From: Stercorarius parasiticus
Lineage: Eukaryota > Chordata > Aves > Charadriiformes > Stercorariidae
DNA: 64,000 nt
Assembly (NCBI GenBank): GCA_013396915.1
Contig: VWZL01003477.1
Coordinates: 87,416-151,415 of the forward strand
Direction: 5' to 3'
Numbering within the stretch: the stretch's first letter is position 1; each line of letters opens with the position of its first letter. The notes beneath the pieces were generated by a model. It was not told the origin of the DNA. It did no database searches and saw nothing but the letters and a program-made list of their open reading frames with translations. A program made the translations under genes and the position numbers. Below, piece after piece: positions 26,257 through 38,314 of the stretch.

Positions 26257-29200
26257 TACAGCTCCACTGGGACCCATCACTACTTCAACCAGCATCAAAA
26301 CCTAGTTATCCAGGACATCCACCAAGCTCCCACCAGACTGTCAACCAGGGCAACCTGAGAGATTGCTATGAACTACTCACAGCTTGGGAGAGTCCTTTCA
26401 CAAAACAATTCTCACGTCCTGTAGCCTTTGGTTTTTAATGTTCTCAGCAATGGAGGCTTTTGAACCTCAGGTGGTGAGGGCCAGCCTCCCCACCAACCTG
26501 GGGACACATGCTGACCTTCACTGCCTTTTTTTAAAAAAACCCCACACTTATTTTTGCAATATTACTTGCTGCTTCTGCCACCATGTGGCCAGTTAGAGGA
26601 TGAGAGCTTTCCTTGGAAGAACATGCAATTGGCTTCCCATGTTTTAAGACTGATGGATTTTTATAATATCTGGTGGAGTATGAAGTCAATGGAGATGTAT
26701 TACTTCTCTTCAAGGTCCATCCCACCTCCCGACAGGTACCACAGATTTATCTTTACTGCTGTGATGGCTTGAAGTACATCTCGTTAATGAACTGTAGAGA
26801 TAGACAGCTAGTTTATTGTAACAGCATGACCTCCCTGTTGACTCACTGCTTGTGGAGCTCCTGCTCACATTGGGCAAAAGGACCAAGGAAAGGGCACTCG
26901 CTGCTGACCACCACCACAGCTGTCCGCTTCCAAAGTAGGGGTTTTTTTTCCCCCCTGCCAAGGGCCATCCCAGGGCCATCTCCACCTGGGAAAGTCCAAG
27001 TTCATGCTCCATGCTGCTGCAGAGACTGGCAGGGCTCTCTCCTTGTACAGGTACATCCATATGCTGGGACCCCTTCCCTAGGGGGATGCCAAGGAGGAGC
27101 TGACAACACCTGAACAGGGCAGACCCTTCACTGAGAAACACTGTTCCATAAGAAATTAGAGAATTTTTGCTAGCAGACACCATGGCAGAACCCATCTGCT
27201 CACATACAAGGCTTTCAAACCCACTCTGCAGTGGGCTTTGCTTACCCTGCAGGGTACCCCACAGGGCTCACCAGTAGCTCGCTTCCTGGAAGTGGCCAAA
27301 GCCATCCAAACATTATCTGCTAGAGTCCTACACATGGCCTTTAGTTGCTGACATCACTGGGTGTCCCTCATGCCCCTCACCAGGGTGGGGTGTAGCCTTC
27401 ATCCTCCCCTCATGCCCATCTGCCTGGAGAGACCAGGTCAGGATAGGCCAGCGAGCACCTAGTGTGCCATCAGGGATGTCACAAGGAGGAATTGTGTCAT
27501 ACTGCAAAACACCCAGGAGGGAAGGAAGGAAGCCAGCATCTCTATCTGCAGAGGGGTTTGCGTGCATGGAGACATGCCCCAGTGCTCCCCTTGAAGCTTG
27601 CACACCCCATCCCCTCCGAACCACCACCAGTGGAGAGCATCACGCAGTGCCAGTTCCCAGAGTTCTGCCTCACTGCCTGCACTAAAACCAGCCATTTCAG
27701 GCTTATGGCTTCCTCTGGGAAGTCACAACCTGCAGCAGGGACCTCACAAGGAGTGCTTCTGGGCTTTCCCCAGCCTTCCTGGAAAAAGGAAGGAAGAGGC
27801 AAGTTGAGAGCCTGCACTGAGCACCATTGAGTTGCCTCAGTAGCAGCATCCATTGAGCAAGGGGATTTGCACATGCTTTTCTCCACCCCCAGGTCTGTTT
27901 TAAATCAATTTATCCCTTCACCAGCAGCTTTATTTGCTGGAGCAGGGTACAGGGCTGACATGCTGGTAGCTGTAAGCCTCTGCAGCCATTGTATGCTGCA
28001 ACCTATGGATACAAGCCTAGCAAGAAAAACAAACAACAAAAGACCTAACAAAATCCCTCCCAAACCTCTTCTTACAGCTGCACCATGCTTGGCAGGTGAG
28101 TTGTAAAGTCTAATACAGAGCACAGCCGGGGTAGCAAGAAAAAGATTGATGCCACAGGTCAAGGATTTGGGCTAGAGTCTTGCTAAACCCAGCTGCACTG
28201 AAATATAAATGCAGTTTAATAAGGTGAAAGTTCTCTCACAGATAAGGCCTGAGCTCTTATTGCCACAGAAGACCTTAAGATGAACACTTCTGGTTAATAA
28301 ATTGTCTCTTGATCCCATATCCACTGATATTCCGTAGCAAAAACCCTTCTAATTAATACACTGATGGTCTTTCTCAAGAGGCACTTTCCCCTTACAGTCT
28401 GAAATAACCTATTCAAATATGCAGCAACTTAAAGAGTGACAATTTATGAAAGAGAGAGACTACCAATTTTAGTGAACAGAATTTCCCTTTTTAAAAAACA
28501 AGCTTTTTATAAGACAGGAAAAAACCCAGCAAGTATATTTGGTACATGACACGATAAATTTATATACCTCAGACTCCAGCACATTCCCTTGTGCCCTGAG
28601 ACAAATACATCCATTAAATAAATTTGATTATATCCTTCCCCCTCCTGCCAGCAACAACATCTCCAACACGGCTCATTTAACCTAGAAAGGGAAGGTTTTC
28701 CTATTTTGTTAATTTCCAGTCCTTGTTATCTTCTCTTTCCCTGCAAAGTCTTAATAGCCTCTTTCATAACAATCAAGAGAAGCTTGGGGAGTTACCAAGC
28801 CACCTAATTAAGCCTTGGGTTTTGGTTTTTTTTCCTAACAATTTTGCAGAATACATGACAGCAAACACTCCAGCTGTCGTTTTTAATGTAATACAACAGA
28901 AGATCTACAACTGATAACAAAAACCCCAAAGAAGCCCTACACATGGTCATTCATTATTCAATGTATGCAGCCTCCCAGAGCTGGAGGGGACCCAAAGCTG
29001 CCCAGAATCACACACCAGCATTTTTCAGCTCAATACTTTGAAGGATCTCAGGGAAATCAGCTGTGCCCTAGTATGCTTACCCAGACAAAAATAAAAGTAT
29101 TTCCCAATGCTTCCTTTATCTGACTGGACTAGGAAACTGCCACAGGAGCACGCTGGCACCTAGCCCACCTGAGTCAGAGGGTAGGAGCTGCAAGCATGAG

Positions 29201-32200
29201 AAAGTGTACATAGCAATCAGCTCCTCAAGTTCAAAAAAAAACATCTGCTCCAGGCTTTTATCAACCCAAACACCCATTCCAAATGTTTAAAACCCCCACT
29301 AACCTTGCCCACATATATTTATTTAAGTACAGACACACTGTAACCAGCTTTCAGCAACCATGTAACCTGAAAAAGAGCCCCACACCTTAGTGCTGCCTCA
29401 GCAACGTATTTGTGATACCTCCAGCCCCATTCCAACGGATCACAAAGCCAGGGAGCAGAGGCTGGTCACCTCCCCACCAGCCACTGCTGCCCTGGGATGA
29501 GACATTTTTGATTACTTTTCTTACCTTTGGCCCAGAACAGAGAGAGGAGAGCTGCACATGAAAGACCTCCACCAGCCTAAGGTTTCCTGCCCCTAGGAAA
29601 GGCCTAACCTCTCCTTAGCTGTATATATTCCCTACAACACCTGATGGGATTTATGGGACCCTGGTGGGGAATGAGGAGCACCTGCAGGCACCCTGCAGCA
29701 TTTTTTTTTTTGCCTTGCACCCATTAGCAAGGATCACTCACACTTGCACTTAATTGCCTTTCCAGCCCTAAATCAATATCCAAAATACGGTGTCCGGGAG
29801 GCTCTCTCAAAAACTGTTTCCTGGCTCCTTCTTCTGTAGTTTGGTGTTCGTGGGGGAGCAGACAAAGAACCGTCATGTTTTTCACACAGTCACAAATCTC
29901 TGTCTCTTAATTAAGTGGTTTTCCCTTGTCACCGTGGGGTCGTGCCACCCCATGGCTCCCCGGTATGTGGAGCACCCCAGGACTGGGCTCAGATTCCCTG
30001 TCCTGCCCTGTGGAGTGTGGGACATCCCCACTACATGTGCAAGGAAGGCTGATTCCCAAAGGATCTTTGCATCCAAAAGCTGGAAACAATGGTAAGACCC
30101 ACAATGGTTCACACTCCCCCAGAAAGGCTCGTATAGGGGGAAAAGAATACACAATTGAGGTTTTTATTCATAAAATACAATGATGGATGTGCAGCAGGAT
30201 GTACCTGTGCATCTTAGTCTTCCCGCTACCCGGCAAGCTTGGTGATGTGCTGTCCGTGGGAGGGCTCGGCAACGTTTTTAGCGCTGACCAAGCGATATTC
30301 CCCACCCTTCTTCTCAAAAGAGCCGCAGTCTCTCTCCTACCCTCCAAATTTCAGCCCATGCAGTTAAATTTTGATAGCGATAACAGGCACCAGGAAAAAA
30401 ATCCGATTGTGCAAAGCAACGTTGGTATGAGGAGGTGGGACCAGCCCTGCCCTGGTGTAGGTGTAAGCCCTCAGGGGCTCACTGAAACAGCTCTTCATCT
30501 CCTGGCACCATACAAACCACCACAAGCTTTTGCAGAGCTCGGACAAGCGCAGCCTCCCTCCCTCCCTCCTTCAGGCTTAGAAGGACACGTGCCATGGAGA
30601 GAGCTGCTGGTGGCCATGACGGTGGCTGCGGGTTCCCCGAATGGGCACCACGGAGGGGAAGTAGGTTGCAGACATGCAAAACTCACACTTGCTTCTGCAC
30701 CACCAGTTTGCAACAAACACAGCCACAGCCCAAGCGGAGGCACCACCAAAACGCTCGTGGAAGCAGGAACCAGGGTTTGCCTCACCCAACTCTCCTGAGA
30801 CAGCTCCTCTGGAAACCGGAAAAGAAAGATATGCTAGATAATACAAAAATGCTTAAATGCAAAGCATGGTTGTATCCCTCAGCTCCAGTCCTCCCTGCAG
30901 AAAATGCTATTGGTACCTTCATTTACCTTCAGCATCAGTAGACAGAAGATGGGGCGCTCTGGGGCAGTTGCTGGTGCATCGCTTCGTGCTTCTCAGCACG
31001 TTTGCAGCTCCAGCGCTTTCCAACAAAGCCCAGATTCCTGGGAGGGTGCTGCTCACCACCACCTCAGTTTTGGGGACATCTCCTCAAAGCACTACACCTG
31101 GCCTCGGCGCACCTGCCACCGGGTCGGACACGCCAGGACCAGCCTGGGCAGAACTTCACCTCACCCCGCTGGCAGAGGGCAGTGCCACCAAGGACCAGTC
31201 CTTCCAGAGACCTCCTTCCCCTGTTGGTTACCCAGCTGTTGGGCTGTGAGATGAATAGCAGGAGGAGAAGGATGGAAAAAGGAGCCCTGCCTGCCCTGCA
31301 CCCCCCACAACAGCCTCTGTTTTTCTGTTACCCCATGGAACAGAGGAGCCACTGATTACTATCTTTTGGGTTATCTTTGATCACATCGATCTCAAGACCT
31401 TCTTTCTAAGATGTTTCTGGCCTTGAGATAAACCATTTTTAACGTGGACTTGTTGCTCCTCACCTTTTAAAGAAGATAAAGGTTGTATTCCCAGTTGGCG
31501 CAGACCAGGGTTGTCTCCTGGCTGTAGGAGGAGGGATTACCTGCTCTACAGTCATGGGAACACCAGGAAGAGATGACTTTGAAATACATTTGAACTGCCC
31601 ATCTGCACCAGTCACTGGAGATTACTGTGTCAGGGGAAAGTGCGTTAGATCAATCTGACCAGTTTTGTACAGCCAGCTCCCAGGGTAAGTTTCATCCAGC
31701 TGCCTGGCAGTGCCAGCCGGGCCAGTTCCGCCTTCAGACTTCTCTCACCGGCTGATTCCTGCGGCTCTGGATGTCACACGGGACATACTGTGTCCCCGTG
31801 TGGCTGAGGGTGCCCTGGATCTGCCCCACTGGGAGCCGCCGTGAGCAGCAGAGGGAGCTGAGGGATGCTCCCAAACCCGCTTAGCTCCCACTCCCCCCCA
31901 AGTTCCGAGGCTCAGACCCAGCACGGCCACGGGCTGGTTTGGGATGTCACTGTTTGGGGGGGCTTGGCATCCTCCCAGAGACGGTGGGTGCGAGAAACAC
32001 CCGTTAGAGGGGATAAACTTTTAATCCGTGACCCTGGCAGATGGAACCCGGCTGGCAGCCCGGGCTGGCCCCCTCAGGGACACACACAGCCCCGTCCCAC
32101 CCCTGGAGAAGGTGCTCCACTGCAGGCAGGGACCCCCCTCCACAGCGCTGGCACTGCAGGGATCTCCACCAAAGACAGACAAGGGGTTACTAGAAGTGCT

Positions 32201-32217
32201 GTATTTACAGGCCAGTA

Positions 32218-32250
32218 TTTATTTGTTGCTCATGCTATTTACAATTTATT
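32218..32250 (-). terminator. Candidate ARL13A poly(A) signals
   Basis: Two AATAAA hexamers occur on the minus strand at 32218-32223 and 32245-32250, in an AT-rich island within GC-rich sequence. They are the first canonical signals I noticed downstream of the ARL13A stop codon at 33903. That would imply a 3' UTR of about 1.7 kb, so the assignment is weak. Confidence 0.3.
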
Positions 32251-33902
32251 TACAATTAATCACTATAGTCACAGATAGCTGAATCAGTCAGTTAGAGATT
32301 TACAGCCGACTGGCACACCAGAGTAGCCGGAGTTTCTCTTCTTTTCCCTCCTCGGCCCTGCCGAGGGAAGGGCTTTAGTGATTTTCCTCCCCAGGAGCTG
32401 GAAAGCCTCTCCTGTTAATCAGTAATCGGGGGAGCCGAGGTGACTCACGCTCTCCTACCCAGCGCAGTTCAAGTCCCAGAGCTGTTGCAGCCATGGAGGG
32501 AAAACTGCTGCACTCCTGACTTCCCATGAAGTGTTTCCAGGGCCGATGGCTGGTTTCCCTGCACCTGCACCCAGCCGGAGCTGGCAGCATGAGCCCTCTG
32601 GCATGGTCCCATCCCCATGGCAGCCCAGCTCTGCCAGACATGGTGTGTGTTGAGGATGGGTTGTGTTGGGATGTGGACACTGCTTGCTGTCTGTCTCAGA
32701 GCTGAGCTGAGCACATATTGTGGACGGCCCTGGACTCCAGGTGCTGTCAGTGACCCGGGAGCATTTTGCATTGCCTGTGGGTTACCACTGTCCCCCCCTG
32801 GGAGGACAGCAGGAACATTCCCTTCTTGGGAAGGAGCCTCCAGTGGCCTCCACCACAAGCCATCTGCCATTGAACTACGCAAACCTTTGCTGGCAGGTTG
32901 CAAAGATGCACAGACAATACGGGCATCACCCCCTCCACTGTGCCAGGGGCCTCCTGACAGCCCTACCAGATGCGGCCAGGGGCCAGGTGAAGCTCCCCTG
33001 CAGACCATCCGTCATGGCCCTCCCACCTTCTCCAGCAGGAAGCTCCACTGGTCCAGGCAGCAGCCAGGGACTGACTGAAGGGCTGAGTCAGCCCCTGACC
33101 TGTAAAGGCAGTTTTGCCTGGGCACAGGTCAATTCAAGAGACAGGCTTTTCCCCTGGGATATTTCCTCCGATCTTCCTCTCTTGCCCCGTCTCAGGCAGA
33201 TTCAGAACAAGTCTTCCATGGAATACTAACACAGGGTCGGCCAGTGGCCGTCTGTTTCCTTTTCAGATGGGTTTGTAGCCTGGCTGCCAGAGAGGCATCT
33301 TACAAAGGGACTTTTGGCTTGCTCCTGCGGATCACTGGTTTTCAAGCCATGCAGAGGACAACGATGCTCTTCATGCCCCAGGACTGCCAGCCCTGGCCAA
33401 GCACCCCAGGAGCCCTGCGGCAGCGTGGGTCCCACTGCCACTGCAAGTCTGGGGTCCCCTGGGACCACACATCCCCTGGGACGTGCCTTCCTGCTCAAGG
33501 GATGATGGTGGACTGCTGCTTTCCCTGCTCCTGCCTCATCCTCAAAGCCAGCATCGCCCGGCGGTACAAGTCTGGGGAGGAAGGAAGCCGTCAGGCACTA
33601 ATAGAGAGGCTGAGCCCTGGGGTCCAGCCTGGCACCTGTGCTGAGTGAGGGCTGCAAGGACACCCCAGGCTCCAGCACTGCATTCGCGTGGCCTCCCCAC
33701 ATCCCACCCAAAGGCAGCCACAGCAGCATCTGCCTCCCCAACAGCCCCCACCTTGCCCTGCAGCAGCACTTGTTTGTGCCCGTGCCCCCACACCGAGCAC
33801 CCCACGGCCAAGGGCTCCTGCACAGCTTATGCACCACTGCCAGCAGGCCAGACATCCCCCCGCCCCGGCGTTGCTTTTCAGTAAAATTTGTCCCAGGAAA
33901 TA

Positions 33903-36900
33903 CTAACCAAAAGTGCTGGAGACCTCCTCATGCTGCTGTCCCACAGCAGGTTCCTGTGACTTGATTTTATTCTTGATTTTCTTCTTCTTTTTCTTTTTCA
34001 TGCCCTGCACTAGATGGAGAAATACAAAATTTCAGGCACCACGTCAGGGGAAAGAATGCATTTGTCAGCAAACCAGCCAAGAGGACTGCTGCTGGCAGGT
34101 CCGCAGTCCTCCATCACCTCTGCGCATCAACCCTTGTGAAGATGCTGAGAGATGTCTCTCCTCTTGCCCAGTCAGAATCCCAGGACCCCGCTCTGCGCTC
34201 AGCTGATCTGCAAGCAAAGCTGATGGAGTCAGCGGGGCTGGTGGTCTGGCACACCGCCACATTACTGGGTCCCAAAACCTCCCCGTAGAGTGGCTCCACG
34301 TGTCCCGACGTGTAGTGCTGGTAGTGCCAGCAGCCTCCCGCAGCCCCTCTCACCTGGGCGGGGGGTGGCTGTCCCGGTGAGTGCGGGCTCCTCTTGCCCG
34401 ACCCTGTTGGGGGGCAGCAGCCCCCCAGCAGCCCCGGCTCGGCTGTCACCCACTCCTCCTGGTCCCTCTGGCTCCTCTGCTAGGCTTGGCTGCCCTGAGC
34501 CCTTCTTCTTCACCTTCAAATTCCTCTTCCTCCTCCCGGGGCCCTTTGTGCCCTCCTCCTGGGCAGGGTAAGGGGGGTGAAGGGAAGGTGGCAGGACCCC
34601 CCTTCCATCCCGTCCCATCCCCGGGGATGGGGGGTGTCTCACTCACCAGGGGGAGGAGGCGGCGGATGGGCCGCAGTGGTCGGTTCTCCCCCGTCTTCCC
34701 CGCACCGTCTCGGGCATCCTCCCCGGGGGACGGCGGGTCCCTGGTGGGGCGAGAGCACGGCGGGGGTTGCGGGGGTGGGGGGGAGAAGAACGGGGAAGGG
34801 GACACGCACAGACGGAGCCCCGCACCCACCTGCGGGCGGGCGGGCNNNGGGGGTGGCGGGGGAGCCCCGCACTCACGATGCGACAGGGCGAGCGGTTCTC
34901 GTTGACCAGCCGCTCCAGGGACAGGCGCTCGATCAGCTCGCAGGGCAGCAGGGCGGCCACCGCGTCTTGCTTGTTGGCCAGCCTGGGGCGCAGGGAGAGT
35001 GGAGGGCGGCCGTCATCCCGGCCTCTGGGCGCCTTGCCCCACCACGGTGGGGTGGGAGGCTGGATGCTTTCTCCCATTTTGGCTGCGGTTAGGCAAAGCA
35101 TTGCCCCAGCCTGTACCCTGCGCTGGAGCCCCCTCCCCAGCCGCTCTCCAGAGATGCTCCCAGCTCCTGACCACCGCTGGGGTCCCCGTGTCCCAGCACC
35201 CCCCGACAGCCCCCTGGGTGCTACATCCTCACAGAAGCCTGGCCACGCTCTTCACATCCCCAGCACCAAGCTCCTACTCCCCACACCTCACCCCAAACCC
35301 TACAGGTCACATCCCAAGGACTCGGCCTTACAGCAAGATGGGCTTCCCGGAGACATTGGGGTTGCTCAGGACACGGCTCAGGACCTTGCGGGCCTCCTCC
35401 ATCCGTGCCAAGTCGCTGGAGTCCAGGACGAAGAGCAGCCCGTGGGCCGAGCTGTAGTGGCCACGCCAGGTGCCGCGGGAGCGCTGGCCGCCGGGCAGGT
35501 CCACCAGCGTCACCTCAAACCTGTCCACCCGCAGGCGGGTCTGGTTGGGCTGCGGCGTGGGCAGCACCTCGCTGGCCAGCGCTGCGTGCGGGGAGAGGGC
35601 AGAGAGCTGGCGCAGCGAGCCCGGGAGCATCCCTGCAGCATCTGTCTCCTCCTCCCCACTCCCCACAGCCACATCCCAGCTCCCAGGGCTGCCCAGGGCG
35701 TGGCCAGTGCCCCCCCCCGGCACATTTCCCCCAGCCCAGCAGCTGTATTTCAAGGGTCTCCATCCTTCAAGGCTCAGGGACTTGGTTGCAAAGGGCTGTA
35801 AAGCTGCTGCCTCCAGCCAAGGCCAGCTCCTGGGGCGCGCTGCTCCTCACCTCTCTCTATGTCCATGATGACGGAGGTTTTCCCCGCGTTGTCCAGCCCC
35901 AAGACGAGGAGGGTCACTTTTCTGGGGAGCGACAACAGTGGGTGAACATCCCAGAGAAAGGCTGTGCTCCCTGGGGAGCAGTGACCGCTGCTAGCCCTGG
36001 GGCTCCCAGGCAAGGGACCCTGCACGCCGCGGCCGTGCTTTGGCCAGGAGAGGGGCAGGATGGTGACAAAGGCCCTGGCTGAGATGGGGAGGAGGACAGG
36101 GATGGTCCCTAGTGCCCAGGGAGAGGAAGAGGACAGGCACAGGCAGTTGAAGCCACCCCAGCACCATGGGACCATGGGTTCCCACAGCAAGGATTTATTT
36201 TCTGATCATATAGGATTAAGCAATGATATGCACAGGCCAAAGAGGTTGTTCCTTATATGCAAATGTTAATGATTGCTCTTGGTGTCCTTCCTTGTCAGTG
36301 AGTTATGGGTATACACAGCTAGGGAGAGGTAGCAAGGGTATTTTACGAGCTCCTGCCTGGACTCTGGAGGTTTTTCCTGTTGCTAACCAGTCCTATTTGG
36401 TCTCCAGCAAGATGCTCCACCGGAGCCACACGCAGAACATTTTCCCTGTGGTTGATAAGCCACAGTAGTCATTCACAGCATAGTTTTCTTCCTTATACAG
36501 ACCAGGCTGCGTGGGTGGCATGGCTCCATCTCCTGCATTATGGCAAGGTGTCCTTGCCAGTGGGAGAGGACCATAGACCCCCCTCACCCCCCGCAGTGTC
36601 TGCCCAGGCTGGTGCAGCGCCATCCCCAGAGAATTAACCCGGGTCTCCCAACACAAGCAAACACAGCTCATCCTCCCCAGCTTTCCTGGGGAGCCGCTGA
36701 CTCTGCACAGGGGGAATCCCGCTGGGAATTCCCGCATGCCCACCCCTGCCTGCCCCACCCTGTCCAGCTCCTGCCTGCTGGAGGGGCCACAGGGACATGC
36801 GTATGCCTTGCTCCGCCGTTTGGGGATCGTTCCTGATGGTTCCTCACCGATAAACATGCGGGTAAACATTGTGTCCCCCCGAGGAGTGGGCGCAGGATCC

Positions 36901-36962
36901 TACCTGATGGGCTCCTGGATGGCCTGCAGCCAGGACCAGCAGTGGGAGAAGAGGTGGAACAT
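33903..36962 (-). CDS. ARL13A: ARL13A, ARL13-type Arf-like small GTPase (3' exons uncertain)
   Basis: Four exons are secure on the minus strand: 36904-36962 (start [11 protein letters not shown]), 35851-35921, 35332-35581 and 34877-34982. Their phases are continuous and give 162 codons. They contain the P-loop [21 protein letters not shown] (DxxG then Gly at the catalytic-Gln position, as in ARL13B), FVLDSSD, GKPILL and the guanine-binding LANKQD. The order matches ARL13 proteins, and position beside XKRX, NOX1 and CSTF2 says ARL13A. The paralogue ARL13B works in cilia; ARL13A's own role is poorly known. Downstream exons are tentative: 34647-34829 or 34647-34740, then 34354-34558 ([12 protein letters not shown]), and a last Lys-rich exon 33903-34004 ([13 protein letters not shown], tag stop). 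The last two do not join in phase without another exon. The expected 'EPCSA' exon after 34877 is not visible. Confidence 0.86.
34846..34848. other. Three Ns inside ARL13A
   Basis: The Ns sit in a very GC-rich stretch between the exon at 34877-34982 and the next candidate acceptor at 34830-34831. Sequence may have been lost here, which could explain the missing conserved exon segment. Confidence 0.9.
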
Positions 36963-38190
36963 GCTCCGCAGCCCCACGCAGAGGGACAGGCCTCTCTTCG
37001 GCACCTACAGAAGCGAGCAGCCCGCTGTGTCCCCAGGCTTCGTCCTCCTGCCTGTGCCTGCTGCCTGTGGTGGGGGGCATCTCACCCCGGGATGCCCCGT
37101 CCCACAGCCCCACTCTGCTACCTCCAGCCTCATGTGCACAAGCCAAGCCTGGGGACAAACCCCAGCCCTCAGGACAATACCCCCTGGGCAACCCCCCCGC
37201 CCCGGGTAACCCCCCCCGGCATGGGCCCTGCCCCGGCAGCCCCTTCTTGCATGGCGGGAGCACCAGTTGGCTTCTCACCTACTCGTCCCTGCCGCACAGC
37301 CCCTGCTCGCATCCCCTTTGCATAGCAGCTGCTTAAATCTAATCTGGATTTACATTACTTACTCCTCGCAACCTCTTTAATCCTGGCAGATCGGCCCAGG
37401 CCAGTGGCTGCTGGGACATGGAGTGCCATGGGGCTGCCCATTGCGCCGGACGGCACAGCTCGGCACTGCATTACCCACCTGGCTGTGCCCGCGTGGCTCC
37501 GGGCAGCCTCGCGCCTCCATGGCTGGCTTAAATGGCTTGTGGTGGGGACATCGCCTGACAGCCCACGTGGGGTTTCCAGCTGAATTAGTGTCTCCTCTTA
37601 ACGAACAGCGTCCCGGGCTCCTGTCTGCCTAATCCCTGCGTGGATGTTTCTCTGCAGCCCCTGCCAGGAGCAGCCCCCGCGGGGTGTGCACCACACCGCT
37701 GCCTGCCCAGGGGTCCCCTCTGTGCCAGGCTGGGGGACATCACCGCTCACTGCTTGTGTTTTGTGCCCCCCAAAACACCCCCTGAGCAGCAGCAGGTCCT
37801 GTGCCACTCAAAATAGAAATACCAGCCAGCCCGAGCAGGTGCCTGGCCGGGAGCAGGAGGGCAGTGGGGACCCTTGGACAACGGAGCAGGGAATGGAGCC
37901 GAAAATGCCTGGAGTCCTTGATCTGCAAGCTCTTCTCTTGCTGCTCAGGTTTCCTGCTCCTTGCCCTGGCCGGGGCTGCCCTCTCTGGTGTGCTGTGTGC
38001 GGAGGAGAAGAGGCTGCACGGGGATGTCTGAGCCGCAGAAGTTTTGGGTGGGGGCATGGGGTCCAGAGCGATGGGGACATGAGACCCTCCGAAACCCATG
38101 TCGGGGAGCAAACAGGGATACCCCTGGCTCACATCAGTCCATGCTAAACCACCCAGTGCCAGCAGCACTACCTCAACCCAGCCACTAGCC

Positions 38191-38314
38191 AAAGATGCCG
38201 AGACGCAGCTGGGTGTCCCACCACTGCTGGGGTGGCCCTGGGCGTGCGAGCCAAGGATGCCAAGATGCTGCCAGGTGTCCCACCACTGCTGGGGTGGCTC
38301 TGGGGGTGCAATCC
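38191..38314. repeat. Two-copy tandem repeat, 62-bp unit
   Basis: The phrase 'gtgtcccaccactgctgggg' followed by 'tggc' occurs at 38213 and 38275, 62 bp apart. The flanking 'gatgcc-agatgc' sequence also repeats. The copies differ at several positions. Confidence 0.85.

Larger units (their letters stand above)
23721..33902. other. Long non-coding stretch left of ARL13A
   Basis: No exon was recognised. It contains two short CR1 fragments (listed separately). Base composition becomes visibly more GC-rich from about 30 kb. The minus strand between 31.7 and 33.9 kb may include the ARL13A 3' untranslated region. No ATP11C start exon was identified. Confidence 0.5.

Noticed and set aside
30187..30798. 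203-codon plus-strand frame
   Set aside because: No family resemblance, and several competing frames on both strands are equally open.
34767..35801. 344-codon plus-strand frame over ARL13A
   Set aside because: It is a GC-rich antisense shadow of ARL13A exons 3 and 4 and crosses the NNN. It has no domain.
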